Assembly (NCBI GenBank): GCA_016282915.1
Contig: JAEELW010000036.1
Location: 1 to 64,000 of the forward strand
DNA: 64,000 nt
Direction of reading: 5' to 3'
From: Lachnospiraceae bacterium
GTDB lineage: Bacteria > Bacillota > Clostridia > Lachnospirales > Lachnospiraceae
Every line of letters starts with the position of its first letter. Within the stretch, counting starts at the first letter, position 1. The notes under the pieces were generated by a model. That model worked only from the letters and a program-made list of their open reading frames with translations, ran no database searches and was not told the DNA's origin. Made by a program: the position numbers and the translations under genes. Of the stretch, positions 43,257 through 52,173 are shown in pieces.

Positions 43257-44700
43257 GGAAAAAGGGGACGCCGTAAAAAAGGATACAAAACGCAGCATCC
43301 TCATACCGCTGATCGTGGTGGCGGTCTATGTCGCCGTACATGTCGTGCTGATCCTGAAGCATGAGATCTGGCGCGATGAAGCTTATGTCTGGGTCCTGGG
43401 AAAGAACGGCTCCCTTTCGGATACTTTAAAAGAGATGTCCCTGGTGGGGCATCCGGGGCTGTGGTTCTTTTATCTGCGCATCTTTGCGCTTATCGGCTTT
43501 CCTTTCCGTTATATCGGCTTTTTAAGTCTGATACCCATCGCTGCCGCACTGTGGATCCTTCTGCGCGATGCGCAGCTGTCGGTCCCGGTGCGTTTTCTTC
43601 TTTTTGTGAGTCCCCTCTTTATGTTTTTCAATGCGGTGGTCTGCAGGCCGTACTGTTTTTCCGTTCTCTTTCTGGTATTGCTGCTGCGCTGGTTTCCAGA
43701 GCGGGCGGAGAAGCCGGTCCGTTACTGTATCGCGGCGGCACTCCTGGCCCAGACTCATGTGGTCTTTGCGGGCTTCTGCCTGGGCATACTCATCGAACTC
43801 CGGGGCTATGGGAAAAAGAAAGGGAAAACGCCTTATGCCGCGATGGGCATCCTGCTCGCGGGACTGGCGGCCCTGACGCTGCAGCTGTGGCAGTGGGATC
43901 CGGAGAATACGACAAGACAGGTCAATCCTGAGACCCTGCTTGATAAATTCACGGTCTCGAATATACGGGAAGGTCTGGAATCCCTTTTTCTCTACAATAT
44001 CCGTTTTGTGGGCTGGTTCCTGCTCGCGCTGACGATCCTGCTCCTGGTCTATTTTTCACTGGCTGCCCGGCGGCATCGGGGAAAAGACCGATTCCGGGCC
44101 GTGATCCCCGCGGTCTATGGCGTGCTCTTCTTTATCGCGGTGGTCTGTTTTATCCGGCCGGTAGAGCATGAGCAGATGGGGATCTGTCTGCTGATGATCC
44201 TTTTCTTCCTTTTTGCCGCGTCTCTCACGGGCTTTAAGGGAAGCGGTACAAAAGAGCAGCTGCTGGCCTTCTGTTTTCTGGCACTCTTTGTACTCTCCGG
44301 CGCGCGTTATACGCTGAAGGGGGCCTGGCAGGATCTGACGCAGCCTTATTCCGGCAGTCTCGAAGCTGCGAAGGAACTGGAAGCGGAGCTTCCGGAGGGC
44401 GCGGTGCTGGCACTGGTGGAGGACCAGTCCATGGAGGCGCCTTATGCCTATCTTTCGGAAAAGCGCGGAGATATCCGTTATTATAATGTGGACCGGCAGG
44501 AGGATTACAGCTTTTACCGCTGGAAAGGCGGAAAGGCAGAGCCCGGGGAGCGTCTTGCGCGTCTTGCTGCGCTCGAAGGCAGCAGTGTTTATCTGCTGAG
44601 CAATAAGGCGCTGCCGGAAGAACTGGGGCAGGAGGCGGCTTTTCGGAGCAGCCGGCCCAGCAAATGGAACGAAGATTACTATTTATACCGTATAAGATAA
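43249..44700 (+). CDS. multi-pass membrane protein, GT39-like (second copy type)
   Basis: 483 residues, about ten membrane helices. The first extracytoplasmic loop has EIWRDEAYVWVLG, with Asp-Glu placed as in GT-C catalytic sites. VVCRPYCFSVLF fits the R-Y pattern after helix 4-5. The C-terminal part is soluble and ends RPSKWNEDYYLYRIR. Same architecture as the 8831-10435 protein, but low identity. Overlap with hflC suggests co-transcription. Lipid-linked sugar transferase is the best guess. Confidence 0.6.
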   Translation: MSKEKGDAVKKDTKRSILIPLIVVAVYVAVHVVLILKHEIWRDEAYVWVLGKNGSLSDTLKEMSLVGHPGLWFFYLRIFALIGFPFRYIGFLSLIPIAAALWILLRDAQLSVPVRFLLFVSPLFMFFNAVVCRPYCFSVLFLVLLLRWFPERAEKPVRYCIAAALLAQTHVVFAGFCLGILIELRGYGKKKGKTPYAAMGILLAGLAALTLQLWQWDPENTTRQVNPETLLDKFTVSNIREGLESLFLYNIRFVGWFLLALTILLLVYFSLAARRHRGKDRFRAVIPAVYGVLFFIAVVCFIRPVEHEQMGICLLMILFFLFAASLTGFKGSGTKEQLLAFCFLALFVLSGARYTLKGAWQDLTQPYSGSLEAAKELEAELPEGAVLALVEDQSMEAPYAYLSEKRGDIRYYNVDRQEDYSFYRWKGGKAEPGERLARLAALEGSSVYLLSNKALPEELGQEAAFRSSRPSKWNEDYYLYRIR

Positions 44701-44730
44701 ATTTCAGAAGCTGAAAAGCGGGAGGTTTTT

Positions 44731-46143
44731 ATGGGTGGATTTTTCGGAACGGCATTAAAGGAAGACTGTGTATTTGATCTGTATTTCGGTACGGATTATC
44801 ATTCCCATCTGGGAACCAGACGTGCGGGCATGGTGGTCTACGGGGAGAACGGTTTTAACCGTGCGATCCACAATATCGAGAGCGCACCCTTCCGGACCAA
44901 GTTTGACAAGGATACTCACGAGATGAAGGGTAATCTGGGGATCGGCTGCATCTCCGATTATGAGCCCCAGCCGCTGATCGTGCGTTCCCATCACGGGACC
45001 TATGCCATCACTACTGTGGGAAAGATCAACAATGCCGATGCACTCTGTGAGCGTATCATCAAAAACGGCAGCCACTTCATGGAGCTTTCCGGCGGTACCA
45101 TCAACGCCACGGAGCTGGTGGCCACGCTCATCAACCAGAAAGACAATATCATTGAAGGGATACAGTATGCCCAGTCCGAGATCGACGGCTCCATGTCCAT
45201 GATGCTGCTCACCTCAAAGGCGGTGTACTGTGCCCGTGACCGCCTGGGCCGTACGCCCGTGATCATCGGGAAAAAGGAGGAGGGCTACTGCGCCTCCTTT
45301 GAATCCTTTGCTTATCAGAATCTGGGATACAGCACCTTGCGGGAGCTGGGGCCCGGAGAGATCGTGGCCATGACACCCGAAGCGGTGCAGACCCTGGCAA
45401 AGCCCGGATCAAAGATGCGGATCTGTACCTTCCTCTGGGTCTATTACGGTTATCCTTCCTCGGTATACGAGGGAGTGTCGGTGGAAAAGATGCGCTACAA
45501 CTGCGGCGCAAGGATGGCGGCGCGGGATATGGAGAGAAAGACCGGCGCGGATATCGTAGCCGGAGTGCCGGATTCCGGTACCGCCCATGCGGTAGGCTAT
45601 GCGAATGCCTCGGGCATACCTTTCTCCAGGCCCTTCGTGAAATATACGCCCACCTGGCCGCGTTCCTTCATGCCCACGATCCAGTCCAAGAGAAACCTGA
45701 TCGCGCGCATGAAGCTTCTGCCGGTCCATGAGCTGATCGACGGGCACAGCATCCTTCTGATCGACGATTCCATCGTGCGGGGAACACAGCTTCGGGAGAC
45801 CACGGAGTTCCTGTACAAGAGCGGTGCCGAGGCCGTGCATGTGCGTCCGGCCTGCCCGCCCATCATGTTTGGCTGTAAGTACATCAATTTTTCTCGTTCC
45901 AATTCCGAGATGGAGCTGATCGCGCGCCGTGTGATCAGCCGCGAGGAAGGGGATGAGGTGAGCCGCGATATCCTGGAGGATTATGCCAATCCCGATTCCG
46001 ACCGCTACCACCGTATGCTGGAGGAGATCCGCAGGGAGATGGGCTTTACGAGTCTGGCCTTTAACCGTCTGGACGATATGATCGAGGCCGTAGGCATCGA
46101 AAAGGATAAGCTCTGCACCTACTGCTGGGACGGCAGGGAGTAA
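44731..46143 (+). CDS. amidophosphoribosyltransferase (PurF) paralogue lacking glutaminase residues
   Basis: 470 residues, full-length PurF architecture. The N-terminus reads MGGFFG where PurF has Met-Cys-Gly, so the catalytic Cys is missing. The RYxTxG region is CISDYEP and the HNGN region is TVGKINN, so the glutamine site is gone. The PRPP loop is intact (LLIDDSIVRGTQL, about residue 343). Cysteines matching the Bacillus-type 4Fe-4S ligands remain (RICTFLWVYY, MFGCKY, LCTYC). It may use free ammonia, a partner amidase, or do something else. GGGAGG precedes ATG 44731. Confidence 0.88.
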   Translation: MGGFFGTALKEDCVFDLYFGTDYHSHLGTRRAGMVVYGENGFNRAIHNIESAPFRTKFDKDTHEMKGNLGIGCISDYEPQPLIVRSHHGTYAITTVGKINNADALCERIIKNGSHFMELSGGTINATELVATLINQKDNIIEGIQYAQSEIDGSMSMMLLTSKAVYCARDRLGRTPVIIGKKEEGYCASFESFAYQNLGYSTLRELGPGEIVAMTPEAVQTLAKPGSKMRICTFLWVYYGYPSSVYEGVSVEKMRYNCGARMAARDMERKTGADIVAGVPDSGTAHAVGYANASGIPFSRPFVKYTPTWPRSFMPTIQSKRNLIARMKLLPVHELIDGHSILLIDDSIVRGTQLRETTEFLYKSGAEAVHVRPACPPIMFGCKYINFSRSNSEMELIARRVISREEGDEVSRDILEDYANPDSDRYHRMLEEIRREMGFTSLAFNRLDDMIEAVGIEKDKLCTYCWDGRE

Positions 46144-46161
46144 AACGCTACGGAGAAGGAA

Positions 46162-47028
46162 ATGCTTAAGGACCGGCGGATAAAAGGTGTACTCTGTATT
46201 CTTGCGGCGGCGCTGGGCTTTTCACTGATGACCTTTTTTGTAAGGCTGTCCGGCGATGTGCCCACGATGCAGAAGGCTTTTTTCCGGAATGCCGTGGCTG
46301 CGGTCATCACCATCATCCCGTTGCTGCGCTCGAAAGAGGGCTTCCGCATCAAAAAAGGCTGCTTTTCCGATATTGCCTTCCGCTGCATCTTCGGGACCAG
46401 CGGTCTGATCGCGAATTTTTACGCCATTGACCGTCTGGGCATCGCCGATGCGAATCTGCTGAACAAGCTTTCGCCTTTTTTTGCGATACTGCTGTCGATC
46501 CCCATCCTGAAGGAGAAGCCCTCCCTGACGGATATGATCGCCACGATAGCGGCTTTTACCGGCGCGCTGTTCATCATCCGGCCGGGATCCAATCTGCAGC
46601 TCGTCCCGGCCCTGATCGGTCTCTACGGAGGTTTTGGCGCCGGTACGGCTTATGTCTTTGTACGTAAGCTCGGAGGAAAGGGGGAGCGTACGCCGGTCAT
46701 TGTTCTGTGCTTTTCACTCTTTTCCTGCATGGTCACGGCGCCGGCACTGATCCTGGATTTTCATCCCATGAGTGCACAGCAGTGGCTGTTCCTGATCCTG
46801 GCCGGCTGCGGTGCGGCACTAGGGCAGTTTTCCATTACGACGGCTTACCGTTTTGCTCCGGCAAAGGAGATCTCGGTTTTTGATTATACACAGGTGATCT
46901 TTGCGGCGATCCTGGGAATGCTCTTCCTCGGGGAGCTTCCCGTGACACTCAGTATCATCGGATACGTTATCGTGATCGGGACCGCAGTCGTGCGCTGGCA
47001 GATCACGATGAGGAAACAGGAAGCTTAG
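46162..47028 (+). CDS. EamA-family (DMT superfamily) transporter
   Basis: 288 residues, ten membrane helices in two EamA repeats. GFSLMTFFVRLSGDVPTMQKAFFRN starts the first repeat; the second ends FDYTQVIFAAILGMLFLGELP, a typical signature. It exports or imports a small metabolite across the membrane; substrate unknown. It follows the PurF-like gene after 18 bases and may share its transcript. Confidence 0.9.
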   Translation: MLKDRRIKGVLCILAAALGFSLMTFFVRLSGDVPTMQKAFFRNAVAAVITIIPLLRSKEGFRIKKGCFSDIAFRCIFGTSGLIANFYAIDRLGIADANLLNKLSPFFAILLSIPILKEKPSLTDMIATIAAFTGALFIIRPGSNLQLVPALIGLYGGFGAGTAYVFVRKLGGKGERTPVIVLCFSLFSCMVTAPALILDFHPMSAQQWLFLILAGCGAALGQFSITTAYRFAPAKEISVFDYTQVIFAAILGMLFLGELPVTLSIIGYVIVIGTAVVRWQITMRKQEA

Positions 47029-47064
47029 CATTGAAACATCACGGCAGAAGAGACTGGAGGAAAG

Positions 47065-48414
47065 ATGGCGGACTGGGTAGTCGTAGTTGATGATGATGTT
47101 ACAAATCTGAAAGCCTCGGGACTGATCCTGGGTCATGCGGGGATGCGCGTTACGGCCCTTGCTTCCGGGAAGGCGCTGCTGGAATGCGTAAAAAAGAAAG
47201 GTGCGCCCTCGCTCATCCTTCTGGATATCAACATGCCGGAGATGGACGGCTTTGAAACGCTCAGAAAATACCGTGAGCTGGAGAAGGAAAAAGAGATCCC
47301 CGAGGTACCCGTGATCTTTCTGACGGCGGATGATGACAGCGCATCGGAGAGCCGGGGCTTTGACATGGGCGTTTCGGATTATATCCGCAAGCCCATCAAT
47401 CCGGATATCCTTGTGCGGCGTGTCGAGAATATCGTAAAGACGCACGGACAGATGCTCCAGTATGAGGAGAATGCGCGGATCGACAAGCTGACGGGCTTCT
47501 TAAACAAAGCGGCGTCAGAGGAACGTATCAGTGAACTGTGCGGAAGTGAAAGCGGCTGCCTGTGCATCGTGGATCTGGATTACTTTAAGCTGGTCAACGA
47601 TCTGTACGGCCATGATGCCGGGGATCAGGTACTGGGCGCGTTTGCACGGCTCATGAAAGACAGTCTGAAATACCGGGGGACTTTCGGAAGGTTTGGCGGC
47701 GATGAGTTCCTGATCTTCTGCCACGATATGACGAGAGAGTCGGAGATACGGCTTTATACGGAGACCATCAATGCGCGCATTCCCGAGGAAGCACGGCGTA
47801 TCCTGGGGGACAGGATGGAGATCCCGCTGGGAGTCTCCATCGGTGCCGTATTTGTGCCGGAGAACGGTACGGTCTTTGAAGAGCTTTTCCGGCTCTGCGA
47901 CAAAATGCTCTATGCCGTGAAAAAAGACGGGAAACATGGCTACCGCCTATATTCACCGTTTGCGGCGGGAGAGGATGCGAAAGAAAAGAGCGGCGAGATC
48001 AACCTGGATTCCCTGACGCAGATCCTGGAGGAGAGGGGAACCCCCCGGAATGCGATGTGGATCGGCCGGGAGGCCTTCGGGGATATCTACCGCTATATGA
48101 TCCGCTATATGAAACGCTACAAGGGAACGGCATATAAACTGCTGGTCACGGTGGAGTTTCCGGAGGCGAAAGGAAATACCGCGCTGAGCGCGGAGGAACG
48201 GGAAGCTGTTATGGAACACGTGCGTATGCTCCTGCAGCAGTCCCTTCGCAGCAGCGATATCATGATGCAGATCGGGGACGATCATTTTTTCCTGCTCCTT
48301 CCCGGGATCAGTCCGTTTTCCTTAAACGGGGTGCTGGAACGCATCAACAGCGGCTGGGAAAAAGAGAAAGACGCAGAACATATACGTCTGAAAATGGAAG
48401 CGGAGAGCATATGA
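47065..48414 (+). CDS. response regulator with GGDEF diguanylate cyclase and a degenerate GGDEF-like end
   Basis: 449 residues. Receiver domain (1-125): WVVVVDDD acidic pocket, phospho-Asp in LLDINMPEMDG (about 54), Lys in IRKPINP. GGDEF domain (about 150-300): FGRFGGDEFLIF at about 210, intact, so it should make c-di-GMP. The remaining 140 residues (DIMMQIGDDHFFLLLPG) resemble another GGDEF fold without the motif. GGAGGAAAG precedes ATG 47065. No histidine kinase gene is adjacent. Confidence 0.92.
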   Translation: MADWVVVVDDDVTNLKASGLILGHAGMRVTALASGKALLECVKKKGAPSLILLDINMPEMDGFETLRKYRELEKEKEIPEVPVIFLTADDDSASESRGFDMGVSDYIRKPINPDILVRRVENIVKTHGQMLQYEENARIDKLTGFLNKAASEERISELCGSESGCLCIVDLDYFKLVNDLYGHDAGDQVLGAFARLMKDSLKYRGTFGRFGGDEFLIFCHDMTRESEIRLYTETINARIPEEARRILGDRMEIPLGVSIGAVFVPENGTVFEELFRLCDKMLYAVKKDGKHGYRLYSPFAAGEDAKEKSGEINLDSLTQILEERGTPRNAMWIGREAFGDIYRYMIRYMKRYKGTAYKLLVTVEFPEAKGNTALSAEEREAVMEHVRMLLQQSLRSSDIMMQIGDDHFFLLLPGISPFSLNGVLERINSGWEKEKDAEHIRLKMEAESI

Positions 48415-48429
48415 TGCTGCCGGGATCTC

Positions 48430-48460
48430 AAGCGTTCCGATCGCGGAACGCTTATTTTTT
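48430..48460 (+). terminator. terminator of the REC-GGDEF gene
   Basis: AAGCGTTCC (48430-48438), 6-base loop, GGAACGCTT (48445-48453), then ATTTTTTTCC. It overlaps the stop codon of the convergent PAP2 gene. Confidence 0.9.
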
Positions 48461-49117
48461 TCCGGATGAGCGGCGGCTCCGGAGCCGGAAGACCAGGGCT
48501 GTGAGCTGGTAACTCACTTCGGCCAGCAGCACGCCGGAGAAGACATCGGCCAGCACGTGCTGTCTCATGGTAAGGGTTGAGAGGCACACCGCCAGCGCCA
48601 TCAGAACGGACAGAAGCTTATACCACAGAGGTATGGCCTTCTGGCTGCGGACGGCGATCACGCAGAACCAGCTGGTGAGACAGTGGATCGACGGGAAGAG
48701 ATTGTCATTGGGATCGAAATCATAGAGCCAGCGCGTTGCCGCGGCCCAGAAGCCGTCACCTTCGATAACGGGACGCGTCATCGTTGTGGGGATAGCCAGA
48801 AAGCAGATGCAGCAGACGATCTTGGCAGCGATCTCGGAGATCAGGAATTTCTTCGCCTCCCGTTCGTCATCCTGCAGGCAGGCGCAGGCATAGTTCGCAA
48901 CCCAGAAGGCATAGCAGCCCAGATAGATCGTGATGGTCCAGGGAAGGACAGGAAAGAAAGCGTCCGCCTCTATGGTCATATCATAGTGGTACATGTTCGT
49001 ATTAAAGATACGTGTACAGTTATATACCGTGAGATTTAAGGCGAGTGCCGAAAAAAGCCAGATATGTACGGTACTGTGAAAAAAGCGTTTTAAGCGTCTT
49101 CCGAGTTCCTGAAGCAT
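48452..49117 (-). CDS. PAP2-family membrane phosphatase
   Basis: 221 residues with five or six helices. The PAP2 motifs LFPSIHCLTSW and TMRQHVLADVFSG (His and Asp) are present; the first KxxxxxxRP motif appears as TTMTRPVIEG. It probably dephosphorylates a lipid phosphate such as phosphatidic acid or undecaprenyl-PP. Last gene of a minus-strand phospholipid operon; ATG 49117 is 1 base after the psd stop. Confidence 0.87.
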   Translation of the reverse strand: MLQELGRRLKRFFHSTVHIWLFSALALNLTVYNCTRIFNTNMYHYDMTIEADAFFPVLPWTITIYLGCYAFWVANYACACLQDDEREAKKFLISEIAAKIVCCICFLAIPTTMTRPVIEGDGFWAAATRWLYDFDPNDNLFPSIHCLTSWFCVIAVRSQKAIPLWYKLLSVLMALAVCLSTLTMRQHVLADVFSGVLLAEVSYQLTALVFRLRSRRSSGKK

Positions 49118-49118
49118 T

Positions 49119-49937
49119 TCAGATCAAAGCCTCCCCGATCCTTACGGGGATCTCGTCACCGTCTTTCTCCCGCATCGCGATGTCCGGGGACAGGGTGATG
49201 CGTTTTTTCGTTAATACGATGATCGTGGAACCGCCATATTCAAAGAAGCCCTTTTCCGTGCCGGCGGATACTTCCGCGGGCAGGGGTGAGAGCGGCTGAT
49301 TGGAGATCTTTCCCACCAGCATCGCGCCCACTTCCATCTGTACTACAGCGCCGAGTTCTTTATTCTTCATCACGATATATTCCCGGCTGTTTTCCGTAAA
49401 TACGGGGAATTTCTCCAGCGCCAGGGGGCGCACGCAGTGCAGTATGCCCGGGATCTTTCGGACGGCGGCGACAGTCCCGCCGGCGCAGAACTGATAGCGG
49501 TGGTAATGCGCGGGCGTAAGGCGGAAGATCAGGGCGCTGCCGCCGCAGAATGCCGCCGCCAGTTTTCTGCTGCGTAAAAGTCCGGCAAGACTGTAACGGC
49601 TGTTCTTGATCGAAAATACGCTGTCGCTGTCAATATCGGAAAGTGTCAGAAGCGCGTCGCAGGGAGAAACGAGCGGCGCATTGCACCTGATCTCAAAACT
49701 CTTTTTCTGTTTCCGTGTGAAAAAATCATTAAAAGAACGATAGCCCCCCTTCGGGACTACATAGCGTTTAAGCTCTATGCCGTTTTTCCGGATAAAAGGC
49801 CCGGTCATGGGTGCCGAAACGGCGGAAGAAAGGAATTTGGCACAAAAACGTGATAATGAAGGGGCTGTAAGCAGTTTCAGACACGCTCTCCCGGGACAGG
49901 TCCCGTAGAGAAAACGTATCGCTGCGGATTCTTTCAT
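49119..49937 (-). CDS. psd: phosphatidylserine decarboxylase
   Basis: 272 residues from ATG 49937, which overlaps the pssA stop as ATGA (track start 49949). Self-cleaving pyruvoyl enzyme: the FFEYGGSTIIVL motif (about 236) holds the Gly-Ser processing site. FNDFFTRK, HYHRYQFCAGG and LVGKISNQPLS are conserved blocks. It turns phosphatidylserine into phosphatidylethanolamine at the membrane. pssA immediately upstream confirms the pathway. Confidence 0.95.
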   Translation of the reverse strand: MKESAAIRFLYGTCPGRACLKLLTAPSLSRFCAKFLSSAVSAPMTGPFIRKNGIELKRYVVPKGGYRSFNDFFTRKQKKSFEIRCNAPLVSPCDALLTLSDIDSDSVFSIKNSRYSLAGLLRSRKLAAAFCGGSALIFRLTPAHYHRYQFCAGGTVAAVRKIPGILHCVRPLALEKFPVFTENSREYIVMKNKELGAVVQMEVGAMLVGKISNQPLSPLPAEVSAGTEKGFFEYGGSTIIVLTKKRITLSPDIAMREKDGDEIPVRIGEALI

Positions 49938-50578
49938 AACAGATCCCATCCCAGGAAGAGTACACCTAAAGCTTCAATGAGGCCCACGACGATCAGGCAG
50001 ATCTTGCCGATGACCTTCGGTTTTTTGATCTCGATGGGAAGAAGGAAACCGGTGCCTACAAGGATCAGCAGCAAAAGATAAGGGAACATCCCGCTGATCA
50101 CCTTTTTGCCTTCCAGCAGATAGACCACAGGCAGCACCACCGCAATGGTGGTCACGGGAACGCCAAAGAAGACGGAGCGTTTATCCGTTGTGGCTTTCTG
50201 ACGTTCCTCTTCACAGACATTATAGAATGCAAGCCGGATGAGGGCCGCGAGAACAAAGCATGCACCGATGATCCCGGCCATCAGGTTCTTGTCACAGATC
50301 ATATAGACGAAAAGGGCGGGGGCGACGCCGAAGCTCACCAGGTCGCTTAAGGAATCGATCTGGATCCCGAAACGCTTTTCCGCATCGCTTCTTTTCTTGT
50401 TGGTGGATGCGATGGCCCCGTCAAACATGTCGCAGAGACCGGAGATCATCAGAAAGATCAGGGAATCCCAGAAGCGGTAATTCAGCGCCATCAGGATCGA
50501 GACAAAGGCACAGATCATCCCCGTATATGTCAGTATCACCGTATAATTATAAAAGCCTATAGCCTTGGGTTTCTCCAT
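49934..50578 (-). CDS. pssA: CDP-diacylglycerol-serine O-phosphatidyltransferase
   Basis: 214 residues, six to eight helices. CDP-alcohol phosphotransferase motif: CDMFDGAIAS, then FGIQIDSLSDLVSFG, giving the D-x2-DG...G-x3-D-x3-D pattern; the Arg often following DGxxA is Ser here. AGGAG lies 7 bases before ATG 50578; the track ORF starts too early at 50791. It makes phosphatidylserine for Psd. Confidence 0.92.
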   Translation of the reverse strand: MEKPKAIGFYNYTVILTYTGMICAFVSILMALNYRFWDSLIFLMISGLCDMFDGAIASTNKKRSDAEKRFGIQIDSLSDLVSFGVAPALFVYMICDKNLMAGIIGACFVLAALIRLAFYNVCEEERQKATTDKRSVFFGVPVTTIAVVLPVVYLLEGKKVISGMFPYLLLLILVGTGFLLPIEIKKPKVIGKICLIVVGLIEALGVLFLGWDLL

Positions 50579-50589
50579 AATCATTCTCC

Positions 50590-51246
50590 TTATCTGATCA
50601 AACCGAATATGAGACTGTATGCCAGTATACACCAGGGTTTTCCCAGTATGATGATCCAGATGAATTTTTTTGCTTTCATCTTGATCAGACCCGAGAAATA
50701 ACACAGAAAATCGTCCGGAAACAGCGGCAGCAGCGTTGCGATAAAAAGGAAAAGTCCATAGGATTTCTTTTTCTCGATGATGCTCGACCATTTCAGGTAC
50801 TGCTTCTCGGGAAAGAAGGTGAGCACAACGTTCATGCCGAACTTTCTGGCGATATAATAGGCAGCGATCGAACCCAGGGAAATGCCGATGTAGTTACACA
50901 GAAAACCCGGAAACCATCCAAAGGCAATGGCACCGACAACACAGCCGGCGTAACCGGGAAGTATGGGTACGACCACCTGAAAGGCCTGAAAAACCGTCAG
51001 TATCAAAGGACCGGCCGGTCCGAAACCGGCGATGTATTTCTGAAAATCTTCGATCGAGGTAAGCTTCTGGCCGGCAAGCTCCTTTACGATAAGGCAGGTG
51101 ATCACGATCAGGATGACTATTGTCCAGATCTTTATTTTTTTCCCAAGTGCCAGCCGTTTTTCTTCCTGTTTTTCATCCTCCTGGAGCTGTTCGTTCTGCA
51201 GCGCTTCCGTCTGCTGCTGTTCGTCCAGGCTTTTTTCCTGCTGCAT
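50590..51246 (-). CDS. TVP38/TMEM64-family (DedA-like) membrane protein
   Basis: 218 residues. Gln/Glu-rich cytoplasmic N-terminus (1-35), then about five helices with AFQVVVPILPGYAGCVVGA and FGWFPGFLCNYIGISLGSIAAYYIARKFG, diagnostic of the VTT domain. C-terminal PLFPDDFLCYFSGL follows. Related proteins act in lipid scrambling or transport, which fits the pssA-psd neighbours. ATG 51246 has TAAGGAA upstream; the track Met at 51297 lacks a ribosome binding site. Confidence 0.88.
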   Translation of the reverse strand: MQQEKSLDEQQQTEALQNEQLQEDEKQEEKRLALGKKIKIWTIVILIVITCLIVKELAGQKLTSIEDFQKYIAGFGPAGPLILTVFQAFQVVVPILPGYAGCVVGAIAFGWFPGFLCNYIGISLGSIAAYYIARKFGMNVVLTFFPEKQYLKWSSIIEKKKSYGLFLFIATLLPLFPDDFLCYFSGLIKMKAKKFIWIIILGKPWCILAYSLIFGLIR

Positions 51247-51323
51247 ATCGAATTCCTTAATTGAAGAGTTCTGCCCCCCCTCCGGGCGGCGCATCATTCA
51301 CCGTCTGCCCGTATCCGATTACT

Positions 51324-51352
51324 TTTATATCATTTTTCACAGATTAAGACAA
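51324..51352 (-). promoter_or_regulatory. promoter of the TVP38-pssA-psd-PAP2 operon
   Basis: On the minus strand, TTGTCT (51347-51352), 17-base spacer, TATAAA (51324-51329). Confidence 0.7.
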
Positions 51353-51380
51353 CATTTTTATGTCATTTTTTCAAATTTTC

Positions 51381-51410
51381 TTTACATATAGCGTAAAACT
51401 GGGATAAAAT
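51381..51410 (+). promoter_or_regulatory. promoter of surE
   Basis: TTTACA (51381-51386), 18-base spacer, TAAAAT (51405-51410); divergent from the phospholipid operon promoter. Confidence 0.7.
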
Positions 51411-51439
51411 CATTCATGTTATGATTCGGAGGATAAGCT

Positions 51440-52156
51440 ATGAGAAGGATACTGATCACAAACGATGACGGGATCGGATCGGACGGGATCCTGCGTCTTG
51501 CGGAAGCCGCAAAGGAATTCGGGGAGCTGTGGGTGGTGGCTCCCGCCCATGAGCGGAGCGCGGCTTCGCATTGCATCACTCTGAGGGAGCCGCTGTATGT
51601 GAAGGAGTGCGATTTTCCCGTGAGCGGTGTCCGGGCTTTTTCCTGCAGCGGCATGCCTGCGGACTGTGTGCGTGTGGGGAGCCTTTCCGTGATGCCGGAA
51701 AAGCCCGACGTGGTGCTTTCCGGAATAAATTACGGATATAACGTGGCCAGCGACACGCAGTATTCCGCGACGGTAGGCGCGGCACTGGAAGGGGCGTTTC
51801 AGGGTTTCAATGCCATCGCCTTCTCCGAGGAATCGGTGCCCTGCCATGATACGACAGACGCCTATATCCGGGAACTCCTTGCGGAATACATCGATCGTGT
51901 GCCGGAGAGAAACAGCATCGTGAACATCAATATCCCGGGCTGCCCGCGCACGGAGTGCCGCGGGATACTCCGCGGCCGCATCACCTCCGCCGGCTCCTTC
52001 TATCATGACCGTTACAAAAAGCTCGGGGAAGAGGAGGACGGTACAGTCATTTATATGGTAGACGGGATCTATAATGAGGAAGCGGAAGAAGATACGGATT
52101 TCCGCGCGGTCGTGGATAAATACATCTCGGTGGGGATCGTAAGGAATCTCGGCTGA
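51440..52156 (+). CDS. surE: 5'/3'-nucleotidase SurE
   Basis: 238 residues. The N-terminal ILITNDDGIGSDGI gives the metal-binding Asp pair; VVAPAHERSAASHCIT and VLSGINYGYNVASDTQYSATVGAA complete the SurE site. It removes phosphate from nucleoside monophosphates in the cytoplasm. CGGAGGATAAGC precedes ATG 51440. Confidence 0.95.
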   Translation: MRRILITNDDGIGSDGILRLAEAAKEFGELWVVAPAHERSAASHCITLREPLYVKECDFPVSGVRAFSCSGMPADCVRVGSLSVMPEKPDVVLSGINYGYNVASDTQYSATVGAALEGAFQGFNAIAFSEESVPCHDTTDAYIRELLAEYIDRVPERNSIVNINIPGCPRTECRGILRGRITSAGSFYHDRYKKLGEEEDGTVIYMVDGIYNEEAEEDTDFRAVVDKYISVGIVRNLG

Positions 52157-52173
52157 GTGATCATACGGATACT

